Part shown: positions 51,168 to 62,425 of the stretch, one piece after another | How the letters are laid out: each line of letters begins with the position of its first letter | How positions within the stretch are numbered: position 1 is the stretch's first letter | Assembly (NCBI GenBank): GCA_029224185.1 | Contig: CM055191.1 | Span: forward strand, 14,788,688-14,852,687 | DNA length: 64,000 nucleotides | Reading direction: 5' to 3' | From: Karalla daura | Lineage: Eukaryota; Chordata; Actinopteri; Chaetodontiformes; Leiognathidae | Notes under the pieces: generated by a model | Database searches by the model: none | What the model was told of the DNA's origin: nothing | What the model saw: the letters and a program-made list of their open reading frames with translations, nothing else | Program-made: the position numbers and the translations under genes

Positions 51168-51324
51168 TGTCATAAATCTTACTTTTATTTCCCCTGTTAT
51201 CATCAGGTGTATAAATGCGATGTTGAATTTTCTCCAAGGATAGATTTAAGACACACTCTGCCTCTGGCCATTGGGCTCCACTGTCATAAATTCCACCTTC
51301 ATTTCCTCTGTTATCATCAGATGC
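51168..51324. repeat. Duplicated 43-bp noncoding element
   Basis: Copies at 51168-51210 and 51282-51324 match at 35 of 43 positions without gaps. Both begin TGTCATAAAT and share CTGTTATCATCAG near the end. All eight differences are transitions. Each copy carries a GTCATAAA box like the binding site of posterior HOX/CDX proteins. The intervening 71 bp shows little similarity. Confidence 0.6.
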
Positions 51325-52104
51325 AATTTGTCGCTGTAATAAGAGATCAGAGGCTGTAATGTGCTGATTATGGGCCACTTAGTGTGGCTCCACAGCCATG
51401 CTTGGTTAGGCATCCTGGGATTTTTTTTAATTGCAGATTGACTGGAACAATGGTTGTCACTCGCAGTGTTATTCCTGACCTTAATCTCCACTTCCCTTTT
51501 CACACATTAGCTGGAAAATGCCAGCATTTAGCTGCATTTCCCTCCGCTTGTCAAGAATAAGGTCATTCTCTCCTGTGAAACATAAACCATGACACTATTC
51601 CAGCTTTGTGTCACTGTTTCATTATCACAATAACTGTGTGCAGCAGTTGGGTGAGCTGTTTCGTGAGAGGATTGCACATCCCTGACCACCTCTCTGACAG
51701 AGTGACTGGAAATGCCCGTCTGAGGTGTAATTGGGTTTTAAGAGTGAGATCCAGGCCCATTAAATTATGTGCAGCGTGCAGGGGAGCTAATTGAGTTTAA
51801 GCCCTGCTGGCATACTGCATGTGCACTGGAAACATTTACCCAACATTAAGCCCCAATTAGGCTTTTCGGGATGGGAAACTTGTTGCTGGGTGATGGAAAG
51901 TGGAGATGCTGATGCCTGTCACTGAGTCTCGTCTCTCTTCGGTGAGTTAAATGCGGCCACTAATAGATCAGGTCATTGTAAATGAATCGCAGGACTTCCT
52001 TTGGACTTTCACAGGGATAGGGGTGGAGGTCTTATTGTGTTTCTCACTCTAGCTGCAGTGCAATGCAGTCACTATGTCCTATGTCTAAAAGTCAGAAAGT
52101 CTGA

Positions 52105-52140
52105 CTGTGTGTGTGTGTATGTGTGTGTGTGTGTGTGTGT
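52105..52140 (+). repeat. (TG)n microsatellite
   Basis: About 17 TG units with one TA interruption. Confidence 0.9.
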
Positions 52141-54129
52141 AGGGGGTTTGCTCTCCTGTGCGCATGCTCTACCCTGGCTCAGAGGAGCTGCTAATGCAGT
52201 TATATAACAGCCAGTGCAGCCGGCGTCTGCTGTGAGCCAAATGCCAGGCCAGTCTGGTTACATAAGCCTGTCAGAGTCATATTGTAGCAGCACGGAGCGC
52301 TCACACCACAGCGTGTCCCTGCACTCCTTCCACCGTCTCCTGCTCTGTCTCTCACTTTCTGTCTCTCTTTCTCTTTGTGTTCTCCTCTTTATGCTACACC
52401 TCTACCCCTCCCCTCCCAACACCCCCCACTCCTCCACCACCACCACCACCTTCATTTCCCTTCCTCGTCTCCTCTCCTTCCCTACTCTACTCTGCTGCTG
52501 CTGTGGAGCTGTTTTCAACACCGGGAACAAAGAGTTGGCTTGCTGGATGTAGATGCGTCGACAGCTCGGAAAATATGAGACACAAAAGGAGTGGGATGAG
52601 TGCACCGTGCTCACGTGCAGAGAGGACAAACTGTCTCTGCTTCCTCCACTAAACAAATTGTTTGACGTCTCGTAAGATGTGGTCTCCTTGGAATTGTACG
52701 CTTCTATCTGCTGTATGACCGGTTTGGAGATATTAAGGGTTAAAGCGTTTGCATTCTCAAGAGCAAAACTGATGTGTGGAAGAGGTTTCTTCATGATTTG
52801 AAAATCCCAGAAATCTTAAATGTAATGCAAATGTGCAATATGAAAATCAGAGAACTCATTATGGACCATTTCACATAAAATTCGAAGGTTCCATCTTACA
52901 ATATATTATTTATTATTTGCTGTCAAATTCAGTACATCCACAGTTGCACAGTTTATTGCAAACTATTTCACTCTCTGCTCGGATAATATTCTAAATAAAA
53001 CTGATGCGTGATGTGTGTGTGATGTATCCATCTTTACCTTGTCGACAGGCTGGAAGAAAAGAAAACTGATGCAGAAAATATGTATCGGTATTCTCTGCGT
53101 CAGTTTTCTCTGACAGTTCGACCGTTCCTCGTCCCACGAGCTGTGACCTCGGAAAGAAACAGAACTCGATTGGTCCTCTTACGTGTATTCCAAGTACTGA
53201 CAGGTTCACAGATGTAACCTCGGGAAACCAAGTCTGTAAAACACTGTATATAATATTGATGAGGTAACCCAGACTATGAATACATTGACAACTCAATTTT
53301 AACGACATTGAACGGACCACCTGTGCACCAGGTTTGTGCTGCTTGTCATCTCCAATGGCTGATCACTCTGAATTCCACTGGCCTCTCACACTGCCATCTC
53401 ATCTTTGAGATGCCAAAGCCGGCCTCTTACCTCAGTGACTCGTCACTGCATCTGGTGCCTAACTCTCCAACCCCCCTTCCCTGGTCTCTAGGGTGGCAGG
53501 AGGTCAGACAGACAGGGTCATCGGACTCACTCCTCTGTGTGTGAAAGATTACCAAACGCCGTCTGTGACCCTTTGACAGTCCACACAGTCATCCAAGAGG
53601 AGCTCATTGATTTGTGGCGTTGGCTCCTGACCTCCAGTATATCTCCTGGGTGTGATGCCATGTCAGCATCACTTTATAGGAGGTCTATCCATTCCTGCGG
53701 TACAGCTGGAAGCAAATAATCATTTAGTGGTGCAAACTGGCACTGGAGATTAATTAATGCTAGAGTTGTCCACTATTATATGTCACAGAGACCTAAAGAA
53801 ACCTATACTCCATCATTCCATTATATTATCTACTTTAATGGTGTTCCAGGAGTCTGCTACTGCCTATCTTCAGTATATATAGCACGATGGCAAGGTGTAT
53901 AAATCTGTCACCAATCCATATAATCAGCCAACTGTTTTATCAGTTATTTGTCAATTGATTAATTAATGTTTCACTTCTGCCTCACGTCTAATGTAAGGTG
54001 TGTGGCCACACTACCTTCACAAACTTCTCATTTGGTCCTCTGCTCATTTAGAATTCATTTGATTAACCAGGTGCTGCTCCTCCGCATGAGTAAAGTTCCA
54101 CTTTTCTTAATCCACTTTTAATTAATCTG

Positions 54130-54225
54130 TAAATTATTTTCTTGGTCAATCAGTTGTCCATGGATCAGGGGATCATTGGTTCAATCCCAACTCGAAGAAC
54201 TATCTCGTTGATCCAAAGCGGCTTC
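54130..54225 (+). repeat. SINE-like fragment
   Basis: 'tggatcaggggatcattgg' and 'ttcaatcccaactcgaag' resemble the B-box region of the tRNA-derived element seen at 1.6 and 9.8 kb. It is short and diverged. Confidence 0.3.
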
Positions 54226-54289
54226 CCCTCTTTGCTAGACCAGAAGGGAAAACGACTGACATAAGAGGCCCGGTGGTGGGATTATAAAG

Positions 54290-54915
54290 ACCAATGACGA
54301 GACTACTATGAGAAGCCATATAGTCTCATTGACTTATCTCACTAAGAACTCTTTCTGGCCCAAGCCCTGACCCTCCATGACGTCACCCATTAGTTTGTGA
54401 AGGGCCGATTTTGAAGCCAGGAGTTTGGCTTACAGGGATCCACCATCTTGAATATCCAGAAGAAACCGACAAGTGGCCAGGGCTGGAGAGGAGTGAAGGC
54501 ATCTAACCTCTGCCACACCCACTTTTCCAATGAACGAGGTAATGAGAAACCTTAGCATACTATTACATGTCTGGTGAGTGTAACTAGCACTCTTGCATCC
54601 GTTCCAGTGAGGGTCACCTGTCAATAACTCCCAGTCAAACATGTCAGCCAAATAGACACTCCAAATATATCAAATTAATTCATTGAAATATTTTCAAAAT
54701 AAACACCAGACGCACGAGAAGTCGTTATGAGCTGTAAAATACAATACTAAATTCGTATTTTACGATACAAAATGGCGTTTATTGACTGTGTATTCGGGCC
54801 AGAATTTTTGGAGCCAGCCCTAGCGGATCTCGGCGGTACTGCAAGTGAAGTACTCTCCGTGTTGGCTTCACTTCTCAGGCCGGAAGACTACGTCCATCTT
54901 TTACACAGTCTACGA
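54290..54915. repeat. Probable non-autonomous teleost repeat
   Basis: Contains phrases I associate with a widespread fish repeat: 'ccatgacgtcacccatt' then 'tttgtgaagggccgattttg', and at the other end 'ttggcttcacttctcaggc' then 'cggaagactacgtccatc'. No coding sequence and no clear terminal inverted repeats. Class and borders are uncertain. Confidence 0.4.
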
Positions 54916-55569
54916 TCTATCCTCAAAACAGTGGTTCCAAAGTAGCAGAATTTTTCTGCTGGGTTGGATGTACTAACCGACGATGTCATAGGTCGGGGGC
55001 GGAGTTATTGACACCACCGAAAAACAACATGTCCGACATTTTTTCCTTCCTTATGCGAGAGAACCCAGGGACGTGATGAGGAGTAAGGTGCAGCAGGTAA
55101 AGGAGTTAAATTGAGATGGTCGGGACCAAACGAGACGTCTGTCGAAGCGGCAAGGGAGGGCCAAGGAGAAATCCAGGTGTTGACGTCCTCTACTGGGACT
55201 GCTCGACGGCCACTTAAGTGACGAGAGAGTGACGTCACGACTCGACTCCCCACCCGGCGCGAGCCATGGAAAAGTTGAAGCGCAATTAACCAGAACCAGC
55301 ACTGGAACTGTGTAAGGTAATGCATGGGAATGGCTGAATGTAACTTATGTCTGTAGAAACACCTTGTGTACAGAACCAGGCCAGGAACCAGCATATATTC
55401 ATATCTGAATCAGTTTTAACTCAACCTAGTAAACCCATAAATCAAATATGTCGATTGATGGTTAGTCGCCGTTGCTCTGATGTAAAGCAGATGAGCGGTA
55501 GCGTGGCCACGCTCTGACCCTCCACCACACCTGGCAGGGGCTTGTTTTCTCTCTCATTTACGATGAATG

Positions 55570-55922
55570 TCATTAGGCAGGCGCTGCTCCCCCTGCACCA
55601 ATAGCAGCCCTGGCTGCGCTCATGTTAATGCAGGGGGCGGCTCTCCGGAGCGGGAGGGGGGCGGTGCCCTCCAGGACCTGGTTCGGAGCCGGGGAGAGAG
55701 TGTTTTCTCTCAGGACGAGATGTTGTTTTGTTGTTATTGCGATCAGCTGGATGTGGCACCGCGGTCCGGTCTGACTCCACAGCGGGAAACACCCCGAGCC
55801 GCCCCGGCTCCGGCTGCGCAGGGACCCGGGCGATCTCAGCGGCGGCAGCAGCAGCAGAAGCAGCGACATCCAGGAAATGCGGACTTTCACCACGGGATAA
55901 ATGGCTGCAGCGTAGCAAGCTG
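55570..55922 (+). promoter_or_regulatory. CpG-rich promoter and possible first exon of an unidentified gene
   Basis: A block rich in CG dinucleotides follows AT-rich sequence. It has a CCAAT box (ACCAATAG near 55598), GC boxes (GGGGCGG near 55634 and 55660), a (CAG)n-like stretch near 55.84 kb and the splice donor AGCTG|GTAAAT with its exon edge at 55922. Short ATG frames before the donor close quickly, so any exon here would be untranslated. It suggests a plus-strand gene entering the rightmost 8 kb or leaving the window. The gene is not identified. Confidence 0.4.
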
Positions 55923-56584
55923 GTAAATATTAAACCGAGATATCACTGCCGGGTTTGTGGAGTGCTGCGTGTGGTGGTGTGAAGTTGAGCGGAGCGTCAC
56001 AAGTCTGGAGGGAGGGTGTTGATGAGGATGGGGCTGCAGCAGGGGTTGCAGCAGGGGGTGCAAACTGCCCTCCTGCATGCATCCATGCATTCAGGCCATG
56101 CAATCATCATGCAAGGCTGAGCCCAAGTTTAAAGCCCTGCTATCAGGCCTAGTGAAGTTGAGATGAGGCTGCAGATCTTCAGGGGGATGACATCATGCTT
56201 TCTGCACTCTGTTGATCCGCTCCTAACAAGATAAATGGGTTAAGTTGACCAGAACAGGTTTGTTTTGGCTGTTGTTCAATCAGTAACACAAGTCCTCACT
56301 CTCTCTCTCTCCACATGCTGTTGATGCGGCTGTGTTGGTATCTCCCTACCTTCACCTTTGCACAGGAAGGTAAATGGCAACGTTGTGGTGTGAAATTTCC
56401 AGATGGACACAGGGAATGCAGTCTGACATGTTTGCTGTGTAGTGCAGCTTTTGCATAAAACACAAAAAATATCATATCTAAAGAGAAATATCTTCAAGAT
56501 ATGTGACTATGATTCATGTCATTGTAATGACATTGTAGTATTTGTGTTTAATTTCTATAATACTCAACATTAATTCTGGTGACA

Positions 56585-56830
56585 GGCAGAGGGAACATAG
56601 TGTCTTGGTGAGTAGCACTGTTACTTCATACACCTAGACGCCCTCTAGTTCAAATCCCGGTTGGACTGAGGATCTTTTTGTTTTTTTCTGTTTCCCCTGT
56701 CTCCCTGCAAAGGTTTCCTCTGGGTTCTTCAGTTTCCTCCCGCAGTCCAAAAAATGCATGTTTAGGTTGATTGGACACTCAAAATTGCCCCTACGTGTGA
56801 GTGTGGGAGAGATAGAGGTCCATCTGAGCC
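56585..56830 (+). repeat. Dispersed teleost repeat, copy 7
   Basis: A well-preserved copy: 'cttggtgagtagcactgtta', 'ttcaaatcccggttgg', 'tttcctcccgcagtcc', 'ttgattggacactcaaaatt', 'gcccctacgtgtgagtg'. It ends just before the long TATC microsatellite. Confidence 0.6.
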
Positions 56831-56835
56831 TTATG

Positions 56836-56941
<106 letters not shown>

Positions 56942-58470
56942 GTGCACATTTCAGTCCTCTTTTTATCTGTTGGATCTATCTATAGATATTGATGGTGGGG
57001 TAAAAAGGTCTTGGCCAAAAATTAGGCGTGACATCAGTTGAGATCACAAAAATAATGTGTCACCGGGTGAAGTTCAGTGCACTTTTTGTGTTTCCAGTGC
57101 AGTCTTGACAGGAAGTGAGGTAAAGAGGGCATTTTGAGTGTCTCGCTCTCACTGTAGATAAAGACCGCAGGGGTTGTGGTTGCCCCATGGTCACATGCTG
57201 CCGAGAAATACTTTCTCATATCAGTGGTGGTTCAGTGCAACTCTGCATCCAATCCAAAGGAATGTGGATGTTAAAGAAAAAAAAAAACAATAGCAGCAAC
57301 AATGCTGCAGTGTCCTTCCCCTCGTGCTCTGGGCCTGTACTGTAACGTACAGCACATACAGTAAAGTGTCAGACTGTGCTGGTGAAGGGGCTGTGAGTGG
57401 AAAGTGGCCAATATGTAATTATTTCTTATTGAATCAGCACAAAGTGGCAGCCTCACAGCGCTCGGCTCTGGCCTGGATCAAGACCACTTGTGGTGCTGGC
57501 TGGAGAAAGGCGCTAGCTCAGCAGGCACCCAAGGAGAGTGCCGCTCCATTTCCTTGCAAATTTCCAAGATTGTTTGACACCGTGAAGCATTTGATCGTTG
57601 GGAGGAAAAAAAAAAAAGAATCTGGGCTTCGGGGATTACCGCCATTTATGGTTTTAACGTGGACAGGGATAAAAGCTGCGAGCTACTTTGATGTTTTTAT
57701 ACCATTGTAACTTGGCTGAAATGTTAGAAGGTGGCTTGTTAAGAATAATTACTGTGTTTTAAATACTGGAAGTGAATGTACTATTATGAGTATAGCCGTA
57801 GAACCTGTTTTCATTCCAGTCGACAGTTAAGAGGAGCCAAGCCATTACAGAAAGCTATGGTATTCGGTGTCGTAGATGTAGACTTGCGCAATGAGTTTGT
57901 TCAGGTACAATAAAAGCAAAACCAATCTTTGTCCGTGCTGACACTGATTGCCAAAGACCTCCATCTGACCTCTGGCACATCTAACAGGCCACAGAACCAC
58001 TCGACACCTTATACAACACCATATATCAATATACCTTTCGTCTCCCATGACGCACAGACTCTCACCTGGTATACCCTCTCCGCTCCGTATCTCACGCACT
58101 GAGTCAGCTTTGCAGGTGGCGACACGTTGATCCCAAGGCATGAAATGCCATCGGCACGCAGAGGGTCGCCCGGAGTTCCTGCTCGTACCTCCAGATGACG
58201 AGCTCTGATGAATGCGGGCGCGCAGGAGGAGTGGGAGTTGCGAGGGAAGATTTACAGTTCAGTTTAGTTTACAGTTGAGTAAACTGCTCGTGAACCTTGT
58301 TGTTTCCGGACACTGTGAGGCCTGTGGTGACGACAGCTCGTTCTGCAGCACGTGTGACCGGCGATAACGCCAGTGTTTGAGCATGTGTACCAGCACGCGC
58401 GACTTTTGTTGTGTTTGAGGGAGCGAGCGAGACGGATGGCACTGTTGTCAGTCTTCCAGAAGGAAAGCAA

Positions 58471-58472
<2 letters not shown>

Positions 58473-58502
<30 letters not shown>
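58473..58502 (+). repeat. (CA)n microsatellite
   Basis: A perfect CA array of about 15 units. Confidence 0.95.
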
Positions 58503-58504
<2 letters not shown>

Positions 58505-58684
58505 AGGCTGTTAAATCCTGGTGGCTGGTGGACACAACCTTTTCATGTCCCTGCTGCTGGTCATTAATCCTGTTCTCTGAAGGACCAGAGAAGAATAGGC
58601 CCACTGTAGTGTTGGGAGACCAGAGGGAGTGAGGAACAAGACCCTAGCACACACACTAGAGCTGCAATGACTTATCAATTAATC

Positions 58685-58765
58685 AACTAATACATTTATT
58701 TTTAGTCGCTTATCTGACACTTTTATCCAAAGCAACTTACGTAGGAGGGTAAATGCCTACAAATA
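58685..58765 (+). repeat. Common teleost repeat fragment
   Basis: 'cttatctgacacttttatcc' followed by 'aaagcaacttacgtagg' matches a motif found throughout fish genomes ('gctgacgcttttatccaaag-cgacttac'). It is short and non-coding. Confidence 0.45.
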
Positions 58766-59047
58766 GACCTCTAGAGCAAAGTCAATGATCTATTTAAAAG
58801 GTTAAAACTGTTGTGATATTATCTCCTTAAATATGAATATGTTCTGGTTTCTTTAGACCTTTAGACCTTTAGGCCTTGGTGAAACATGGATGAACAGTAT
58901 TCATAATTTTTCTGACATCTCATTGACCAAATAGTCAATTAATCAAATAATACCCATATTAATTGACAGAAATAATCATTTGTTTTGGCCCTGCTGTGAC
59001 AAAGATTCTGTTTTTCCAGCCTTGCCTGCGTTTGTATCACTTTCAGC

Positions 59048-59050
<3 letters not shown>

Positions 59051-59082
<32 letters not shown>
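59051..59082 (+). repeat. (TG)n microsatellite
   Basis: A perfect TG array of about 16 units. Confidence 0.95.
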
Positions 59083-59083
<1 letters not shown>

Positions 59084-59232
59084 TGTCTGTCGGTGTCTGG
59101 CCTCGGCTCAGCCTCTCACCCACACCAGTGTGGCGGCGCTGCCCCTTCCATCGGAGGTAGAGTTTCCCCGTGTTTGCGCGGCAGTGAGAGATTGTCCTGC
59201 CTGCATGATAGCGTGGCTGTCTGGCCCACTCC

Positions 59233-59299
59233 CATGCATGCATGCAGGCATGCAGGCATGCAGGCAGGCAGGCGGGCAGGCAGGCGGGCCGGCCGGCCC
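59233..59299 (+). repeat. Graded tetranucleotide array (GCAT to GCAG to GCGG to GCCG)
   Basis: Units keep a 4-bp period while the sequence shifts from CATG at the left, through GCAGGCAT and GCAGGCAG, to GCGGGCAG and finally GGCCGGCC at the right. Confidence 0.8.
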
Positions 59300-60057
59300 A
59301 CGTTATGTAATGTTATATGCGGACGATGATGTACACGTACAGGCAGTGCGAGGAGAAGGGGAGGGGGGGCGGGGGTTTAATCATTCAAACACTCCCTTCA
59401 TAGGAGTTAATCATTAGCTCCTTTTGCTCTGCTGGTAGCCAGGAGGAATGTCGAGGGGTTTTGCTGTTTGTGATGGCAGCTCGCCTCAGGAGCGGGCACG
59501 CAAGTTCATCACATCACAGCACACACGGCCCGGCCTCAGTGTATCATCCTGACACGGTTTTCTTTCGCTGTTCATCTCGTCTTGTGTTATAATCCGGTTC
59601 CCTCTTGTGTCAACAGTGAGGACATTTTTGTGCAGGTGCTCACCCTCCACAGCGGCCACACTGTTGTGTAATAGTGATTGTAAGCTGCTGCACCGCTTAC
59701 CACAGGCATGTCTGGAGAAGGCTCGGCCAGGATCTCACTGCCGAGGTTTATGTAACGCTTGGGAGAGGCAGATGATTCCTGATTATGAAAAAAACAAAAC
59801 GGGGGAGATGACACACGTAGTAGCTTATCAGTCAGTAGATATCCAGGTTTGGATGAGGGAAGCGACGCTCACCTTCAGCGGAGTGGAGTGGTGTGCGTCG
59901 CTGTGTAGGAACAGCTACAGACGCACGTCTGCTCTGCACATCGATTGGCCATGCGGGAGAGGTAGTGTTATATTTCTGGACGAGATATCTCCACCTCTTC
60001 CAGATCCTTCCTTCCCTCTCCTCATCCTTAGATACACTTTTGAGACCACACCCCTTG

Positions 60058-60058
<1 letters not shown>

Positions 60059-60115
<57 letters not shown>
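60059..60115 (+). repeat. (CA)n microsatellite, about 28 units
   Basis: A perfect dinucleotide array of about 57 bp. It lies inside spurious open frames on both strands. Confidence 0.95.
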
Positions 60116-60117
<2 letters not shown>

Positions 60118-60337
60118 CATTTGCAAAATCTCCAGGTGTCTACAGTCATCTGTGCCGATACACTGCCACCTGTCAGGATAACTTGTGTGTTCTTACCCCC
60201 GCTTCTGGACAACTTTTCTAATATGGATATGTTCATATACTAGCTTCCTTGTTTCTATACTAGATTGACAGGATTCCTCTCCTTTTTTCTCGACTTGCAT
60301 CTTAAGTCTCGTCTCCTGTTCTCGTTTCTCTTTTTGT

Positions 60338-60630
60338 CTCCTCTCCTCTCCTCTCCTTTCCTTTCCTCTCCTCTCCTCTCCTCTCCTCTCCTCTCCTCTC
60401 CTCTCCTCTCCTCTCCTCTCCTCTCCTCTCCTCTCCTCTCCTCTCCTCTCCTCTCCTCTCCTCTGCTCTCCTCTCCTCATCTCCTCTCCTCTCCTCTCCT
60501 CTCCTCTCCTCTCCTCTCCTCTCCTCTCCTCTCCTCTCCTCTCCTCTCCTCTCCTCTCCTCTCCTCTCCTCTCCTCTCCTCTCCTCTCCATTCCTCGCCT
60601 CGTCTCCTCTCCTGCTCTCCCCTCTCCTCC
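60338..60630 (+). repeat. (CTCCT)n pentanucleotide array
   Basis: About 290 bp of near-perfect CTCCT units, with a few variant units (CTTTC pair near 60.36 kb, CTGCT near 60.465 kb, CTCAT near 60.48 kb). The array is a pure polypyrimidine/polypurine tract over long stretches. Confidence 0.95.
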
Positions 60631-61282
60631 CTGGAGTCCTTTGTCTCAGAGCGTAAGGCATCCCCGCAGTGACTGCGAGGGAGGATTGGAGGGGATTTCT
60701 GCTCTGCGGGAGGGTAAGAGAGCTTTGGGGGGGAAAATCCTCCCAGCCCTGCCGCGGATCTGCCGAGCAAATCGAGGCAGCAGGCGGGCGATGCTCCAGC
60801 CCAATCCTCCCCAGCCGTGTCACCGGCACCGAGGCGGAGCGGTCGACCCCTGGACTCCCTCCCACCCTTCAGCTGCACTCTCTCAAAGCACTGCGAGACC
60901 CGTCAGTGGGATCCAGGTGTGTTTCGTGCCACTTGCGGAGCAGTCAGAATGCAGCGTGCAGTGTCTCACCTGCCGTGGCTCCACACTACGAGAGGTGTTG
61001 GTGTGCTACATGAAAATTAAGGAATCGAGAGAAAGGGATCAAAAAAAGAAGTTTGCCTTATATGTCTCTGGGGTAACACCACCCACACCCGCGTGTGCAT
61101 TTGTTATTTACCGCATAGTCCCCGTAGGCGAGCAGTGCCCTGCCATTGTCAGGTAAGGTCATATAAAGAACACCTCATTTTAGATGCTGTTAATTATGCA
61201 GGAGTGTGGTCGACTGCAATCGCTCGGGAAGGTCGTTTGCTCCTCGCTCCATTAAAGGACACAAAATTCTACAGATTTAGGT

Positions 61283-61305
61283 CTGTGTGTGTGTGTGTGT
61301 GTGTG
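61283..61305 (+). repeat. (TG)n microsatellite
   Basis: A short TG array of about 11 units. Confidence 0.9.
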
Positions 61306-61714
61306 CTGCGTGGGGGCAGAGTTGCTCATTTTTGTTGTGGTTTTAACGACGCTACTGATGCTGTGCTGACATCCTGTTTGAGGTGAAAACTGCCTTTAAA
61401 CGGCTTCGGGTTTTTGCAGTTGTCTTCCATTTGATGTCGGCTCGCGCTGCAAACGAAGGCGTGTTTGCACAAGTCATGTTTGTGTACCCCGTGTAGGTAT
61501 GCCTCTGCATGTTTATGTATATATCCCGCCACTGTTTATGTTTACGGTGTTTTTGCTGATGCCTCCATATTGCAGCCGCTGAGCGAGGGCGTCTGTTTCA
61601 CCTAATTGAAGGTCAATATTTGTATGAGCATTCCTACAAACAACTTTCCCCGCTCGGTCAAGACGGAACACAGACGGCCACTGTACCTCAATAAAATCAG
61701 AGTGCCTGTCATAT

Positions 61715-61880
61715 TCTAGTCTAGCATTGCCAGACCCATCTCTCCACACTACTGGACGGGAGCACTGTGCCAGAGCAGTGGAGAGGTCACTCACAGCCGG
61801 CTATTATTCCGCGGGAGGCGGAGAGGAAAAATCATCCAGGTCGTTTTCGTTTCATGGAACGGATCGTAATCGCTCAATCA
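61715..61880. repeat. Probable dispersed fish repeat
   Basis: 'tctagcattgccagaccc' is the end of a repeat I associate with many fish genomes, in which 'gtctggcaatgctagac' occurs in reverse. Downstream sequence to about 61.88 kb resembles its body loosely. Confidence 0.35.
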
Positions 61881-62274
61881 AGTGCGCGTCTGAACTTTGC
61901 AGTGCTCATCAGTTCTCTTGGTACATCCCACCGGGGACTGCCTCTGAAAAACATTTTGCACATGGCTAATTAAATTCAGCAAACTGGTGGGAATTTCCCT
62001 ATTTGATAATGCATTTCTCATAGAGTCAGGGACTTTGAAGACAGCAGCAGTGGCTGGAACGAGAGAGCAGACAGGGACAGAGGGATGAGGCAGCAGTTTT
62101 GCAGAGAAGTGATGAGTCGAATGAATCAATCAGTTGATCGGTGGAGAAATAATCAGGGACTGTTTTAGTTATATTAGTCATTTTTCAGGGCAGGATAACA
62201 AGAAAGAAGAATGGGGTTGCTGCTCCTGTCTGTCATACTGTATAGTAGTAGCGAAACAAATGAATAATTTTTGT

Positions 62275-62425
62275 GGGAAGATATTGTGACTTGGTGAATA
62301 GCACTGGTGCTGTATAACAAGAAGGTCCACGGTCCGAATCCTGATCTGACCAAAGGCTTTTCTGTGTGGCCTTTGCATCTTCTCCCCTGGTTCCCTCCCA
62401 CAGTCCGAGGAAACCTCTGGTCGAT
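62275..62425 (+). repeat. Dispersed teleost repeat, copy 8
   Basis: 'ttggtgaatagcactggtgc', 'gtccgaatcctgatctgacc', 'tttctgtgtggcctttgc' and 'ctccccacag'-like segments mark a truncated copy of the same family as at 56.6 kb. Confidence 0.5.

Larger units (their letters stand above)
47560..55560. other. Gene-free span right of serinc2
   Basis: No supported coding sequence. The span contains a 43-bp duplicated element at 51.17 and 51.28 kb, a (TG)n tract at 52105-52140, C- and T-rich low-complexity sequence at 52.35-52.48 kb with a short (CAC)n array, and repeat-derived sequence at 54.1-54.9 kb. Some homeobox-motif-rich sequence around 51.6-51.9 kb could be conserved noncoding DNA, but that cannot be judged from one sequence. 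Confidence 0.55.

Noticed and set aside
52402..52794. 130-codon minus-strand frame and Pro/Ser-rich plus-strand frames
   Set aside because: They are generated by C- and T-rich low-complexity sequence and the short (CAC)n array.
55005..55394. 129-codon minus-strand frame
   Set aside because: It adjoins repeat-derived sequence and shows no motif; probably chance or repeat-derived.
59607..60243. 204-, 134- and 116-codon frames around 60 kb
   Set aside because: They run through the (CA)n array, giving His-Thr or Val-Cys repeats. There is no recognisable domain.
60193..60865. Long minus-strand frames rich in Glu, Arg and Gly, and plus-strand Ser/Leu/Pro frames
   Set aside because: They are translations of the CTCCT pentanucleotide repeat, which is open in several frames because it lacks stop codons.
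60641..61156. 171-codon plus-strand frame after the CTCCT array
   Set aside because: It lies in CpG-rich sequence that is open by composition. The protein has no hydrophobic core, motif or splice support that I can recognise.
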